64,000 bases of DNA from DASQEH01 sp963765725 (GCA_963765725.1 CAVXXI010000003.1:1364001-1428000); one strand, 5' to 3'; counted from the first letter of the stretch, positions 9,916 through 19,206 are shown. Notes: generated by a model not told the origin, from the sequence alone. A program made the numbers and translations.

Positions 9916-10971
9916 GTACGGCTCCACCGGGCGGCCAAGGCAGGAACGACTTCGCGGACCTCACCTACGTCCTGCCGCTGAAAGCCTCCAGCCCGGCCGA
10001 TCCCGAGCTGTCGCGGTACGTCGCGTGGCTGGGCTCACTGATGGACGTGATCGTGGTCGACGGCTCGCCCCGCCCCGCCTTCTCCGTCAACGCCACCCAG
10101 TGGCGCGACCCGGTTCGCCACCTTCCGGTCCGCTCGCGGTCGCTCAACGGCAAGGTCGCCGGGGTGTGCGACGGCGTGAGTGCGGCGCGCACTCCCTGGA
10201 TCGTCGTGGCCGACGACGACGTCCGCTACGACGAGTCCGCACTCCGCGGCGTCGCCGATCTGCTCGCCCGCCATGATGTCGTGGTACCCCAGAACTACTT
10301 CTCTCCCGCGCGCTCGGCACACCCACTGGGACACCGGGCGCACGCTGGTCAACCGGGCTCTGGGCAGCGACTACGCCGGCACCATCGCCGTACGCCGAGA
10401 GCCGTTCATGTCCACGCGGGGGTACTGCGGCGCGGTCCTGTTCGAGAATCTCGAGCTGATCCGTACGCTGCTCGCCCACGGGTTCGAGGTCCACCACGCG
10501 CGTGACGTCTTCGTCGCCCGCCGGCCTCCGAGCGTGCCCCACTTCGCGGGCCAGCGCGTCCGCCAGGCGTACGACAGCCTGGCCCAGCCGGCCCGGCTAG
10601 CCGCCGAGCTGGCGCTACTGCCGGTCCTTGCGGTCGGCGTCTCCCAGTTCGCGGTCGTTCCGCCTGTAGCAGCGTTGGCCGTGATGATGGTCGCCGAGGT
10701 CGGCCGTCGGCGTGACGGGGGTCGTCGGGTGTTCTCGTCGCCGGCCACCATGTCCGCACCGCTGTGGGTCGCTGAACGGGCCGTCTGCTCTTGGCTTGCT
10801 CTGGGCTCCTTCCTACGGGGCGGGGTGCGGTACGCGGGTCGGCGGCTCAGGACCGCGGCGCATCGGCGTTCCTCGCTCGCCTCGTCGTCGTGTCCGGAGC
10901 GCGCCTGCTCCTGCACGCTCGTACTGCGAGACGATCCCGCCTGGCTCCATCGCTGGCTCGTGGGGGCGTGA
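9912..10971 (+). CDS. Family 2 glycosyltransferase (one frame break)
   Basis: A GT-A fold glycosyltransferase. GTG 9912 overlaps the stop of the redox enzyme. Near the N-terminus, LTYVLPLKA and DVIVVDGSP form the nucleotide-binding strands, and VVADDDVRYD is the metal-binding DxD-like motif. The frame breaks near 10300; the second half reads HTHWDTGRTLVNRALGSDYAGTIAVRR and ends with hydrophobic segments (LALLPVLAVGV), so the enzyme is probably membrane-attached. Neither donor nor acceptor can be named. It ends 4 bases before the CDGSH gene. Confidence 0.82.
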
Positions 10972-10975
10972 ACTG

Positions 10976-11197
10976 ATGGGGGCCGACGCGCGCAACGAGG
11001 TCGAGCTGACCTACTGCCCCGACGGGCCGCTCCTGGTCCGCGGCGCCGACGTCGTCAGTGACGGCGACGGTGAGCGCCACCAGGTCACCAGGCCCGTGGT
11101 GGCCGTGTGCCTGTGCGGCAAGTCGTCGAGGAAGCCGTGGTGCGACGGCACGCACAAGCTGGTCACCAAGTCGGCAGCGGCGCGGCGCCCTCGCTGA
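10976..11197 (+). CDS. CDGSH-type iron-sulfur protein
   Basis: Small soluble protein of 73 residues. The C-terminal half reads VAVCLCGKSSRKPWCDGTHK: C-x-C-x(10)-C plus His, the three-Cys one-His ligand set of a CDGSH 2Fe-2S cluster. ATG 10976 lies 4 bases after the glycosyltransferase stop, so it is third in the redox operon. Likely roles are electron transfer or cluster donation to the iron enzyme encoded first in the operon (inference). Confidence 0.92.
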   Translation: MGADARNEVELTYCPDGPLLVRGADVVSDGDGERHQVTRPVVAVCLCGKSSRKPWCDGTHKLVTKSAAARRPR

Positions 11198-11234
11198 TCG
11201 GGGACGTGCCCCTTGGCCCGTCGACCCTGAGCCC

Positions 11235-12692
11235 TCAGATCGGCGACTCCTTCGCCCTCTTCTCGAACACCGCCGTGACGTCCTCCAGCGCGAGCCCCTT
11301 CGTCTCGGGCAGGAAGCGGGCCACGAAGCCGATGGCGAGCACGGCCAGCACGGCGAACAGGATCATCACCCAGGCCAGCCCGAAGTTGTCGTTCAGGGTC
11401 GGGAACCACTGGACGATGACGAAGTTCGCCAGCCAGTCGACGCTGGCGCAGATGGCTGCCGCGCGACCACGCACGGCGGTCGGGAACACCTCCCCCTGGA
11501 TCAGCCAGCCGGTGCCCGCCCACTCCGATGGCGAACGACGTGATGAAGAACGAGAAGCCGAGCATGACGACCCAGACCTTCGGCAGCCCGGTCAGATGTG
11601 CACGCCGAACGCCGCCACCAGGATGAAGACCGCCATGCCCGCGAAGCCGCCGATGGCGAGCTTCCGCCGGCCAATCTTGTCGATGTAGCGGAACGCGAAG
11701 AAGGTCGCGACGACGTTGACCGCGCCGAGGATCATCGCAGCCTCGACGCCGGCGATGGCGATGTCGACGTCGGAGCTGCCGGTCTTGAAGTAGCCCTGCC
11801 AGCAGGGTCGGACCGTAGTAGAAGGGGATGTTGATGCCGGTGATCTGCTGGAACACGAAGAAGGCGCAGACGACCCACAGCGCTCGCTTGACCCCTGGGG
11901 TCCATAGGGTCTTCTGCTCGAGCTGGCGTTCCGTCTCGGCGAGCTGCTCGGCGGTCTCGCGTACCTGCGTCCTCGGTGACGTCCATGCCCAGCTTCGACG
12001 AGCGCTTGCTGGGTGTCCGCGTAGCGCTCGTTGCAGCATCAGCCACCGCGGGGACTCCGGCATCCGCGTCCGCAGCCCCAGCGCGACCAGCGCGGGCACC
12101 GCTCCCAGCCCGAGGATGATCCGCCAGTCGGCTCCCGTGGCCGAGCCGGGCGCGATCTTGAAGATCGACGACAGCGATCACGTAGGAGACCAGGATGCCG
12201 ACCGTGATCATCCACTGCTGCATGATCATCAGCGACCCGCGCCGGTTCTGCGGGGCGAACTCGGCGATGTACGCCGTCGCGATCGCGGAGTCGGCGCCCA
12301 CCGCGAGCCCGATGAGGGTCCGGGCGATGAGCAGCATCGCCGTGTTGACGGTCACCGCCGACAGGATGCGCGCCCGACGCGCGTAGATGAGCGGCGTCGA
12401 CGATCAGTAGCGACTTCCGACCGAAGCGGTCGGTCAACGGTCCCGCCGCCAGGGCCCCCACGGCCGCACCGATGGACGCCCCCGCGACCAGGTACCCGGT
12501 CTGGAAGCTGGACAGGTGATACGGCATGAAGTCCAGCACGGAGCCGATGACGGCGGTGTCGTACCCGAACAGGAACCCGCCGATGCACGACAGCACGGCC
12601 AGGTACCAGTAGAACGACGTCGTCACCTGCGAGTCGAGGCCGGCGAGGACTCCTTCGCCGCCGGGCTGCTCCGTTTCGGGTGTGGTGGTCAT
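11235..12692 (-). pseudogene. Sugar-porter MFS transporter, broken by at least eight indels
   Basis: A 12-helix major facilitator of the sugar porter family, about 480 residues if repaired. ATG 12692 follows gaaggag. Recognisable pieces in order: FLFGYDTAVIGSVL, TDRFGRKSLLI, RTLIGLAVGADSAIATAYIAE, PESPRWLML, FQQITGINIPFYYGPTLL, FPTAVRGRAAAICASVDWLA and LPETKGLALEDV. These lie in three frames that change near 12395, 12175, 12035, 12005, 11968, 11800, 11600 and 11515. No in-frame stops occur inside the correct segments, so this may be an intact gene in badly called sequence; taken as written it cannot be translated. Confidence 0.8.
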
Positions 12693-12712
12693 CGGCGTTT
12701 CTCCTTCGCCAA

Positions 12713-12781
12713 GGTACCCCGATCCGCAGGCCAGTAGACCGTCAGTCGCGGCGGCTGTCAACAGGTAGCAGGCGGGGTACC
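12713..12781. promoter_or_regulatory. Spaced inverted repeat between divergent MFS and SDR genes
   Basis: GGTACCCCG at 12713-12721 is mirrored by CGGGGTACC at 12773-12781, 51 bases apart, between the divergent MFS (start 12692) and SDR (start 12870) genes. It could bind a looping regulator or be chance. There is no other gene in 12693-12869. Confidence 0.3.
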
Positions 12782-12869
12782 GATGGCCGGGCTTCGGTGC
12801 GTGGGTGAGGATGTGAGCACCCGTCGCAGGCCGTCGCCTGCGCGTCCACGAACGCGAGGAGCCGCCCCC

Positions 12870-13892
12870 ATGAGCCCACCACGTCAGGCATCGACCGTCG
12901 TCGTCACCGGCGCCAGCGGCGGGATCGGCCGAGCGGTCGCGCAGGCGTTCGCCGCCCGTGGCGACACCGTCGCCCTGCTCGCGCGTGGGCAGAAGGGTCT
13001 GGAGGGGGCAGCCGACGACGTGCGGCGGGCCGGAGGCACACCGGTCGTGATTCCCATCGACATGTCCGACCACCAGGCGGTGTTCGACGCCGCTCGCCGG
13101 GTCGAGGAGGAGGTCGGCCCCATCGACGTGTGGGTCAACGTGGCGTTCACGTCGGTCTTCTCGCCGTTCGAGCAGATCAAGCCCGAGGAGTACAAACGCG
13201 TGACGGAGGTCAGCTACCTCGGCTACGTGTACGCGACGATGGCCGCCCTGCAGTACATGCGCCCACGCGACAAGGGCACCATCGTCCAGGTCGGCTCGGC
13301 GCTGGCCTACCGAGGGATACCGCTGCAGACCGCGTACTGCGGCGCCAAGCACGCGATCCAGGGGTTCCACGAGGCACTGCGCTGCGAGCTGCTCAACGCC
13401 AAGAGCAACGTCCACGTCACGATGGTGCAGATGCCCGCAGTCAACACACCGCAGTTCTCCTGGGTGCTGTCACGCCTGCCGCGCCACCCTCAGCCGGTAG
13501 CGCCCATCTACCAGCCGGAGCTCGCCGCCAAGGCGGTCGTTTACGCCGCCGACCATCCGCATCGCCGGGAGTACTGGGTCGGGTCGAGTACCGCGGCCAC
13601 GCTGGCCGCCAACGCGCTGGCGCCGGGGCTGCTCGACCGCTACCTCGCGCGGACAGGCTTGTCGGGTCAGCAGACCGACAAGCCCCAGGACCCCGATGCG
13701 CCGGCGAACCTCTGGGAGCCCGCCGACGGCGGCGACGGCCACGACTTCGGCTCGCACGGCGTCTTCGACGACCGGTCCCACCAGGACGACCCGCAGCTGT
13801 GGGCGTCGCAGCACCACGGCGTCCTGGCGTCGCTGGGTGCGGTCGCAGCGGCCGTCACGGTGGCGCTGTTGAGTCGGCGGTCTGCTCGATGA
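12870..13892 (+). CDS. Short-chain dehydrogenase with C-terminal membrane anchor
   Basis: NAD(P)-dependent oxidoreductase of the SDR superfamily. ATG 12870 follows gaggag. The cofactor motif is TGASGGIG near residues 12-19, the active site is Y-x-x-x-K in AYCGAKHAI, and the usual NAG motif appears as VNVAFTS, a divergence. A tail of about 90 residues beyond the SDR fold ends in a hydrophobic helix (LASLGAVAAAVTVALL) and RRSAR, so it is likely tethered to the membrane. Its stop overlaps the next ATG. Substrate unknown. Confidence 0.88.
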   Translation: MSPPRQASTVVVTGASGGIGRAVAQAFAARGDTVALLARGQKGLEGAADDVRRAGGTPVVIPIDMSDHQAVFDAARRVEEEVGPIDVWVNVAFTSVFSPFEQIKPEEYKRVTEVSYLGYVYATMAALQYMRPRDKGTIVQVGSALAYRGIPLQTAYCGAKHAIQGFHEALRCELLNAKSNVHVTMVQMPAVNTPQFSWVLSRLPRHPQPVAPIYQPELAAKAVVYAADHPHRREYWVGSSTAATLAANALAPGLLDRYLARTGLSGQQTDKPQDPDAPANLWEPADGGDGHDFGSHGVFDDRSHQDDPQLWASQHHGVLASLGAVAAAVTVALLSRRSAR

Positions 13893-14260
13893 GCGGGCAG
13901 AGCGTGGAGGTGCAGTCGCGACTGATCGGCGTTGCCAACACGGCTCTGGGCGCCGTACTGCTCGGCCGGCCCGAGGCGGTCGCGGACGCGGCGGCTGGAA
14001 GCGTCCCGCCGGGGCCGGGTTGGGTCCGGTTGCTCGGCGCGCGCTACCTCGTGCAAGGCGTTGCGCAGGCGTCGCTGCCGCGAGCGGCGGTGCTGGAGCT
14101 GTCGGTAGTGGTCGACGCGCTCCACGCCGCGAGCATGTTCGGCCTGGCGTTGCTGCGTGCCGAGTACCGGCGTCCCGCGCTGATCAGCGCAGCGGTCGCG
14201 ACCGGATCGGCGGCCGTCACCTGGGCGCAGGCGCGGCGGCTGCACCAGGCGAAGTCATGA
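13889..14260 (+). CDS. Small membrane protein of unknown function
   Basis: 123 residues with several hydrophobic stretches (GVANTALGAVLLG, LELSVVVDALHAASMFGLALL, ALISAAVATGSAAVTWA). No family is recognised with confidence. Starts and stops overlap both neighbours (ATGA on each side), so it is made together with the SDR and the GH15 enzyme. It may be a membrane partner for the anchored SDR (inference). Confidence 0.75.
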   Translation: MSGQSVEVQSRLIGVANTALGAVLLGRPEAVADAAAGSVPPGPGWVRLLGARYLVQGVAQASLPRAAVLELSVVVDALHAASMFGLALLRAEYRRPALISAAVATGSAAVTWAQARRLHQAKS

Positions 14261-16041
14261 CGGTCGCACGCAAGAACCCGGCGCCGGAGGACTACCCGCC
14301 GCATGTGCTCACCGATTACACGCTGCTTGCCGACGGAGAGCGCGGTGCCATCCTCGGACCACGGGGCGACATCGTCTGGATGTGCGTACCACGGTGGGAG
14401 AGCGACGCGGTCTTCAGCTCGCTGATCGGCGGTCGGGGCGCGTACGCGGTGACCCCGGTCGACCCGTTCGTCTGGGGCGGGTACTACGAGCCGAGCTCGC
14501 TCATCTGGCGCAGTCGCTGGGTCACCAACTCCGGCATCATCGAGTGCCGCGAGGCCCTCGCGTTCCCGGGCGACCCGGAGAGGGCCGTGCTGCTCCGCAG
14601 GGTCGTTGCCGTCGACGGCGACGCACACGTCCGGGTCATGTTGGACGCCCGTGCCCAGTACGGCCTGGGCCGCTCGCTCCAGCGGCTCACCCGCGATTCC
14701 GGGGTGTGGACGGCGCGCACCGACGGTCTGCAGCTCCGGTGGTCTGGTGCGGAGGCAGCGCGAGTCTCGACGAGGCGGGGTTCGCGCCTGCTCACGATGG
14801 ATCTGACCGTTCCTGCAGGCGGCAGCCACGACCTGGTGCTCGAGATCGGTACACAGCTGGCCGCCGAGGCGGTGGATGCGGGCACCGCCTGGGCCGCCAC
14901 CGAGGCGAACTGGGGCTCGGCGGTGCCCGAGCTGGCCGACTGCCTGGACCCGCCGGACGTCCGGCACAGCTATGCCGTCCTGCGCGGGCTGACGGGAGCG
15001 GGCGGCGGGATGGTCGCGGCCGCCACCACGAGTCTCCCCGAACGTGCCGAGGAGGGCCGCAACTACGACTACCGGTACGTCTGGATCAGGGACCAGTGTT
15101 ACACCGGAGAGGCGATGGCGACGGTCGGTGGCTTCGACCTCCTCGACGACGCGGTCCGCTTCGTGAGCGCGCGGCTGAACGAGCACGGTGAGCGGCTCGC
15201 CCCGGCCTACACCAGTACCGGTGCTGAGGTACCGGACCAGCGCCGCCTCGGGCTGGCGGGTTACCCGGGCGGCTCCGACCTCGTCGGCAACTGGGTCAAC
15301 CGGCAGTTCCAGCTCGATGCCTTCGGCGAGTCGCTCCTGCTCCTGGCGTCGGCGTCGAGACTCGACCGGCTCGACACCGACGGGTGGAAAGCCGCCGAAG
15401 CAGCCGCAGCCGCCATCGCGAGCAGGTGGACGGAGCCGGACGCGGGCATCTGGGAGATCGACAACCAGCCGTGGACGCACAGCCGGCTGATCTGCGCGGC
15501 CGGCCTGCGCGCCATCGCGTCGGCCCATCCGTCGAGCGCCGACGCCGTCGACTGGATCAGTCTCGCGGACCGGATCGTCGCCGACACGTCCGAGCACGCC
15601 CTGGAGCCAGAGACCGGCAGCTGGCGCCGTGCTCCGGACGACTCCCGCCTCGACGCCGCGCTGCTCTTGTCCGGTCTGCGCGGCGCCGTCCCGGCCGACG
15701 ACCCACGCACGGTCGCGACCCTGGCCGCGTACCAGCGCGAGCTCACGCACAACGGGTTCGCCTATCGGTTCAAGCAGGATGAGCGCCCGCTAGGCCAGGC
15801 CGAGGGTGCGTTCCAGCTGTGCGGCTTCTGGATGGCACTCGCGGCGTCCCAGCAGGGGGACAGCCTCGGCGCACTCGGCTGGTACGAGCGCACTCGCGCC
15901 GCGTGCGGTCCGCCGCAGCTGTACTGCGAGGAGTACGACGCAGCACAGCACCAGCTCCGCGGCAACTTCCCCCAGGCCTTCGTGCACGCCCTGATGATCG
16001 AGGCCTCCGCGCGGCTCGCCGCCGAGCAGAGCAGCGACTGA
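14257..16041 (+). CDS. Glycoside hydrolase family 15-like enzyme
   Basis: 594-residue GH15-type protein; characterised members are glucoamylases or trehalases that invert at the anomeric carbon. The N-terminal beta-sandwich begins TDYTLLADGERGAILGPRG, typical of actinobacterial GH15. The (alpha/alpha)6 barrel shows NYDYRYVWIRDQ and later IWEIDNQPWTHSRL, where the usual E-x-R helix supplies an acidic catalytic candidate. ATG 14257 overlaps the previous stop. No signal peptide, so it acts in the cytoplasm, perhaps on trehalose or glycogen-like glucans (inference). Confidence 0.87.
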   Translation: MTVARKNPAPEDYPPHVLTDYTLLADGERGAILGPRGDIVWMCVPRWESDAVFSSLIGGRGAYAVTPVDPFVWGGYYEPSSLIWRSRWVTNSGIIECREALAFPGDPERAVLLRRVVAVDGDAHVRVMLDARAQYGLGRSLQRLTRDSGVWTARTDGLQLRWSGAEAARVSTRRGSRLLTMDLTVPAGGSHDLVLEIGTQLAAEAVDAGTAWAATEANWGSAVPELADCLDPPDVRHSYAVLRGLTGAGGGMVAAATTSLPERAEEGRNYDYRYVWIRDQCYTGEAMATVGGFDLLDDAVRFVSARLNEHGERLAPAYTSTGAEVPDQRRLGLAGYPGGSDLVGNWVNRQFQLDAFGESLLLLASASRLDRLDTDGWKAAEAAAAAIASRWTEPDAGIWEIDNQPWTHSRLICAAGLRAIASAHPSSADAVDWISLADRIVADTSEHALEPETGSWRRAPDDSRLDAALLLSGLRGAVPADDPRTVATLAAYQRELTHNGFAYRFKQDERPLGQAEGAFQLCGFWMALAASQQGDSLGALGWYERTRAACGPPQLYCEEYDAAQHQLRGNFPQAFVHALMIEASARLAAEQSSD

Positions 16042-16066
16042 CCGGGCGGGCCCCGGCCGGTCAGTC
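16036..16066. terminator. Bidirectional stem-loop between convergent GH15 and CPBP genes
   Basis: GACTGACCGG (16036-16045) pairs perfectly with CCGGTCAGTC (16057-16066) around a GC-rich loop. It overlaps the GH15 stop codon and lies 16 bases from the stop of the convergent protease gene, as expected for a shared terminator. Confidence 0.6.
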
Positions 16067-16081
16067 ACCAGCGACGTGCCG

Positions 16082-16819
16082 TCATTGCTCGCGCCGGAAC
16101 AGCGGGGGGATGTAGCGGAGCATCAGCGTCGCCCAGGTGAGGTGAGTGATGATCGGCGCCTGGATGCCCCCGGAGGCCCGTCGCTGCAGGCCGAACAGCG
16201 TGCCCATGACGCCACCCGCCAGGACCAGGGCCGGGTTGCGCGTGGCCGTCGTGGCGAGGGTGTACACCGCAGTGGACACGGCCACCGGATGCTTGACGCC
16301 GACGGCCGCGTACACAGCGCCGCGGAAGAAGACCTCCTCCGCGGCACCGTTGGCGAGCGTGGTGAGCAGCACCAGGGGAGTGGAGCCCTGGTCGGCGAAG
16401 CGCAGGATGCGGCGCAGGGCGTCGTCGAGCACCGGTATGTGGCGGGCGACGAGGGCGCCCGCGTAGAAGACGGCGAAGGCGCAGCCACCGGTCACGATCG
16501 GCGTGAGGACCGGCCTGCGCAGCGCCTGCTCGCGGTCCTGTACCCACCCGAGGTGCAGGGGACCGGACGCGAAGCCACCGGCCGTCCAGGTTCCGGCCAC
16601 GGCCAGCGTGCCGACGTAGAACATCCGTGATCCCGGCCGGTTTGCCAGCGACAGTCCGAGCATGCCGGCGCCTGCCACGGAGAATGCGGCAACCACACGC
16701 CGGCGGCGGGCGAACCGCTCGTCGGCTTCGCGGTGGTTACGGGGCACCTTGACGGTCAGCGAGCTCGGTAACCGGCCCAGCAACCGCTCCCACCGTCTTC
16801 CGGGCGAGGAGCTGCTCAT
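16082..16819 (-). CDS. CPBP-family intramembrane protease (ABI)
   Basis: A Rce1-like/CPBP intramembrane metalloprotease of 245 residues. Motif 1 is NGAAEEVFFRGAVYA (EE-x-x-x-R), and motif 3 is HLTWATLML with the conserved His. Several hydrophobic helices surround them. ATG 16819 overlaps the stop of the upstream NmrA-like gene (ATGA). Bacterial members act in prenyl-protein-like or peptide maturation or bacteriocin immunity; the role here is unknown. Confidence 0.85.
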   Translation of the reverse strand: MSSSSPGRRWERLLGRLPSSLTVKVPRNHREADERFARRRRVVAAFSVAGAGMLGLSLANRPGSRMFYVGTLAVAGTWTAGGFASGPLHLGWVQDREQALRRPVLTPIVTGGCAFAVFYAGALVARHIPVLDDALRRILRFADQGSTPLVLLTTLANGAAEEVFFRGAVYAAVGVKHPVAVSTAVYTLATTATRNPALVLAGGVMGTLFGLQRRASGGIQAPIITHLTWATLMLRYIPPLFRREQ

Positions 16820-17739
16820 CGGCGTCCGGCCACCGACCTCGAGCCGTCGGCGTCGCGCTTGGCTCTGGCACGTTCGCCCAGTGCCTGGAGCACCGCCGAG
16901 TCGTAGTCCATGGGTTCGAAGTCGACAAGGCGGCGGATGCTGTCGTCTCGCACCACGACCTCGTTGGTCATGGAGTCGATGAGCGAACGTCCGGTCTGTA
17001 CGTCGACGTCGGTGACGAGCGACAACCACCGTGACGACAGCCGCGGAGACAGCAGGGGCACCGGGATCACGAGCATGCGCCGACCCTCGATGGCCGCCAC
17101 CCGGCGCAGCATGTCGATGTAGCGAAGCACCTCGGGACCGCCGATGTCGAAGCTCCGAGACTGCGCCTCGGGCAGGTCTAGGACCGCTACCAGGTACCGG
17201 ACGACGTCAGCCACGGCGATCGGCTGGGTACGGGTCTGGACCCAGCGCGGCGTGACCATGACCGGCAGGTGCTCGACCAGCTGGCGGGTGAGCTCCCACG
17301 AGATGCCTCTGGCGCCGACGATGATCCCGGCCCGCAGTGTCGTCACGGGGACGTCGGTCGAGCCCAGCAGGCTCTCGACCTCGCGGCGGCTGCGAAGGTG
17401 CATGGAGAGCTGGTCGTCGTCGTCGCCCAGCCCGCCGAGATAGACGATGCGCCGCAACCCGTTCGCCGCCGCGGCGCGGGCGAAGGCGCGAGCGGCGTCG
17501 GCGTCACGGGTCTCGAAGTCGCGTTGGCCCAGGGAGTGGACGAGGTAGTACGCCGCGTCGCAGCCCGCGCTGGCGCTCATCAGGCTGTCCTCGTCGCCGA
17601 CGTCTGCCCCGACGGGGGTCCCGGCGCCGCGATAGGACTCCGGTCGGCGCGTCATGGCCCGGACGTCGTGCTGCTCGGCCAGCGCGTCGCACAGCCGCTT
17701 CCCCACGAAGCCGGACGCTCCGGCGACAAGTACCCGCAT
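16816..17739 (-). CDS. NAD(P)H-binding NmrA/NDUFA9-like protein
   Basis: Atypical SDR of 307 residues. It starts MRVLVAGASGFVGKRL, the GxxGxxG cofactor loop, and continues with ALAEQHDVRAMTRRPE. No YxxxK catalytic pair is evident, as in NmrA-type and NDUFA9-type members, which can be regulatory or chaperone-like. It is first in a two-gene operon with the CPBP protease. Substrate unknown. Confidence 0.85.
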   Translation of the reverse strand: MRVLVAGASGFVGKRLCDALAEQHDVRAMTRRPESYRGAGTPVGADVGDEDSLMSASAGCDAAYYLVHSLGQRDFETRDADAARAFARAAAANGLRRIVYLGGLGDDDDQLSMHLRSRREVESLLGSTDVPVTTLRAGIIVGARGISWELTRQLVEHLPVMVTPRWVQTRTQPIAVADVVRYLVAVLDLPEAQSRSFDIGGPEVLRYIDMLRRVAAIEGRRMLVIPVPLLSPRLSSRWLSLVTDVDVQTGRSLIDSMTNEVVVRDDSIRRLVDFEPMDYDSAVLQALGERARAKRDADGSRSVAGRR

Positions 17740-17821
17740 GACGTTCCCTCCCCTGGCGCCGGTCCCAGTGTCTGGCGGCGGTCAGTCAAGTACAGCATGC
17801 GACTAACTCGTCCTACACCAG

Positions 17822-17858
17822 GAACTTATGCACGCTAATTCGGAAGTTGCCTAAGTTC
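17822..17858. promoter_or_regulatory. AT-richer segment with inverted repeat before the FHA operon
   Basis: GAACTTA (17822-17828) and TAAGTTC (17852-17858) form a 7-base inverted repeat in a markedly AT-richer stretch (17785-17860). It lies between the divergent NmrA-like gene and the small-protein/FHA operon, about 95 bases before the ATG at 17953. Promoter or operator is plausible. Confidence 0.35.
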
Positions 17859-17952
17859 AGCTCGGGGCCGCACCATGGGAGAACGGACGTCGCAAAGCGG
17901 CGCGAACATCTCGAGCGGGCACGACGACGATGCGTGCCACGAAAGGGCAGAC

Positions 17953-18192
17953 ATGACAATGCTGAGCAACCGAGCCGACAGCGCCGACGGCAATGTCGAC
18001 TGGGCCGACCTCGGTCAGGCGATGTGGGCCTACCTGACCGGTCGCGGCGCAGCGATCAACTACACGTTCCAGGACATGGCGGTCGAGGTACCACGGGACA
18101 CAGGGGCTGATGCTCCCCGGGCGACCTGGGTGTTCAACGGAAACCTCCGCATCACCACAAGCGACGACACGACCGCCCACTCGGAGGCGTGA
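17953..18192 (+). CDS. Small protein of unknown function, coupled to FHA gene
   Basis: 79 residues from ATG 17953 (aaaggg upstream); an earlier ATG at 17875 is possible but its extra residues look unstructured. Notable stretches are WADLGQAMWAYLTGRGAAINYTF and the C-terminal beta-rich WVFNGNLRITTSD. The stop overlaps the GTG of the FHA gene (GTGA), so the two are co-translated. No family recognised. A partner for the FHA protein is plausible: an FHA domain binds phospho-Thr and this protein is Thr-rich at its end. Confidence 0.65.
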   Translation: MTMLSNRADSADGNVDWADLGQAMWAYLTGRGAAINYTFQDMAVEVPRDTGADAPRATWVFNGNLRITTSDDTTAHSEA

Positions 18193-19094
18193 CTCGACCG
18201 ATGGCACCATCCAGGCTGCGGTTCGAGGCAGACGTGAGCTTCCGATCCGTACCCGCAGACGGCTCCGAGGCTGTCCACGGGTCGGTGACCGCCAACGGCA
18301 GCACCATCCACGTGGCGCTGTCCGGTCCCTTCGCCGCCGCCGCGCCGCCGCGGCCGCTCATCCGCCACGTGGCGGGTGCGCTCGCCAGGCAGCGCCTGCG
18401 CGTCGTGCTGAGCGGACCATCCGGCGTGGTGGCCGCCCTCGGAGACGTTCGGGCGCCGTGGTGGCAGCGGATCGTGACCGGGTCGCCGTACGTGCGGATC
18501 GGCCGACTCCGCGATGTACGCCGGACGTTGGGCCGTCGCCGCGGCAGTACCCCCATCGCCGCTGTCCCGCCGACGCTGTTGCCGCTCTTCCCCACGGTCT
18601 CGTCGCCGGGACCCCGGCCGGTGACGACGACGCACGACCCGCGGGGCGGTGGGGCGCCGCGCGTCGTCTTCGCCCTGAGCCCGTGGCCGCGCGCCGGAGA
18701 CGTACCGCGCATCGAGTACCTCGTCCCGCCTCGGACGACCTTCGGGAGCGACCCCGAGTGCGACGTCGTCATCGAGGGCCTGGAGCCCTTGCACGCCGTC
18801 ATCGAGCGCACCGATCTCGACGAGTACGTCCTTACCCACGTCGCATCCGTGGGCTCGTCCACCGTCGCGGGCTTGTCGGCGGACCAGAGCCTGCTGCGTA
18901 CCGGTGCAGCGATCACGCTTGGATCTGCGCGCCTGACGTACTTCCGTGAGGAGTACGCCGACCACGGCCGCCCCTTCGGGGGGCGCCTCGGCGGCGAGAT
19001 AGACTCCCAGCGCCCTCAGCCCACGCCGCGTTCGCGCAAGCCAAGCGCACCCGGTCGGCCACGGACCTCCCGCGACCCCGGTCAGTACTTCTGA
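18189..19094 (+). CDS. FHA-domain protein
   Basis: 301 residues. The N-terminal half is an uncharacterised domain of about 115 residues (RLRFEADVSF ... VRIGRLRDVRRTLGRR). The C-terminal half is a forkhead-associated domain around residues 180-255: FGSDPECDVVIEGLEPLHAVIE carries the GS and H positions that read phospho-threonine. A basic Pro/Arg tail ends in DPGQYF. GTG 18189 overlaps the preceding small gene. It probably senses Ser/Thr-kinase signalling; no kinase is encoded nearby. Confidence 0.85.
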   Translation: MTRPMAPSRLRFEADVSFRSVPADGSEAVHGSVTANGSTIHVALSGPFAAAAPPRPLIRHVAGALARQRLRVVLSGPSGVVAALGDVRAPWWQRIVTGSPYVRIGRLRDVRRTLGRRRGSTPIAAVPPTLLPLFPTVSSPGPRPVTTTHDPRGGGAPRVVFALSPWPRAGDVPRIEYLVPPRTTFGSDPECDVVIEGLEPLHAVIERTDLDEYVLTHVASVGSSTVAGLSADQSLLRTGAAITLGSARLTYFREEYADHGRPFGGRLGGEIDSQRPQPTPRSRKPSAPGRPRTSRDPGQYF

Positions 19095-19206
19095 CAGCAC
19101 GATAAGTGGTCAAACCGGCCCCAGAGCCGCACTAGTGGCGAAGAGCCCGCGCCGATGTCAAGGTGTAAACCTCTACATTCCGGTTTGCTACCTCCAGGAG
19201 GCATGG

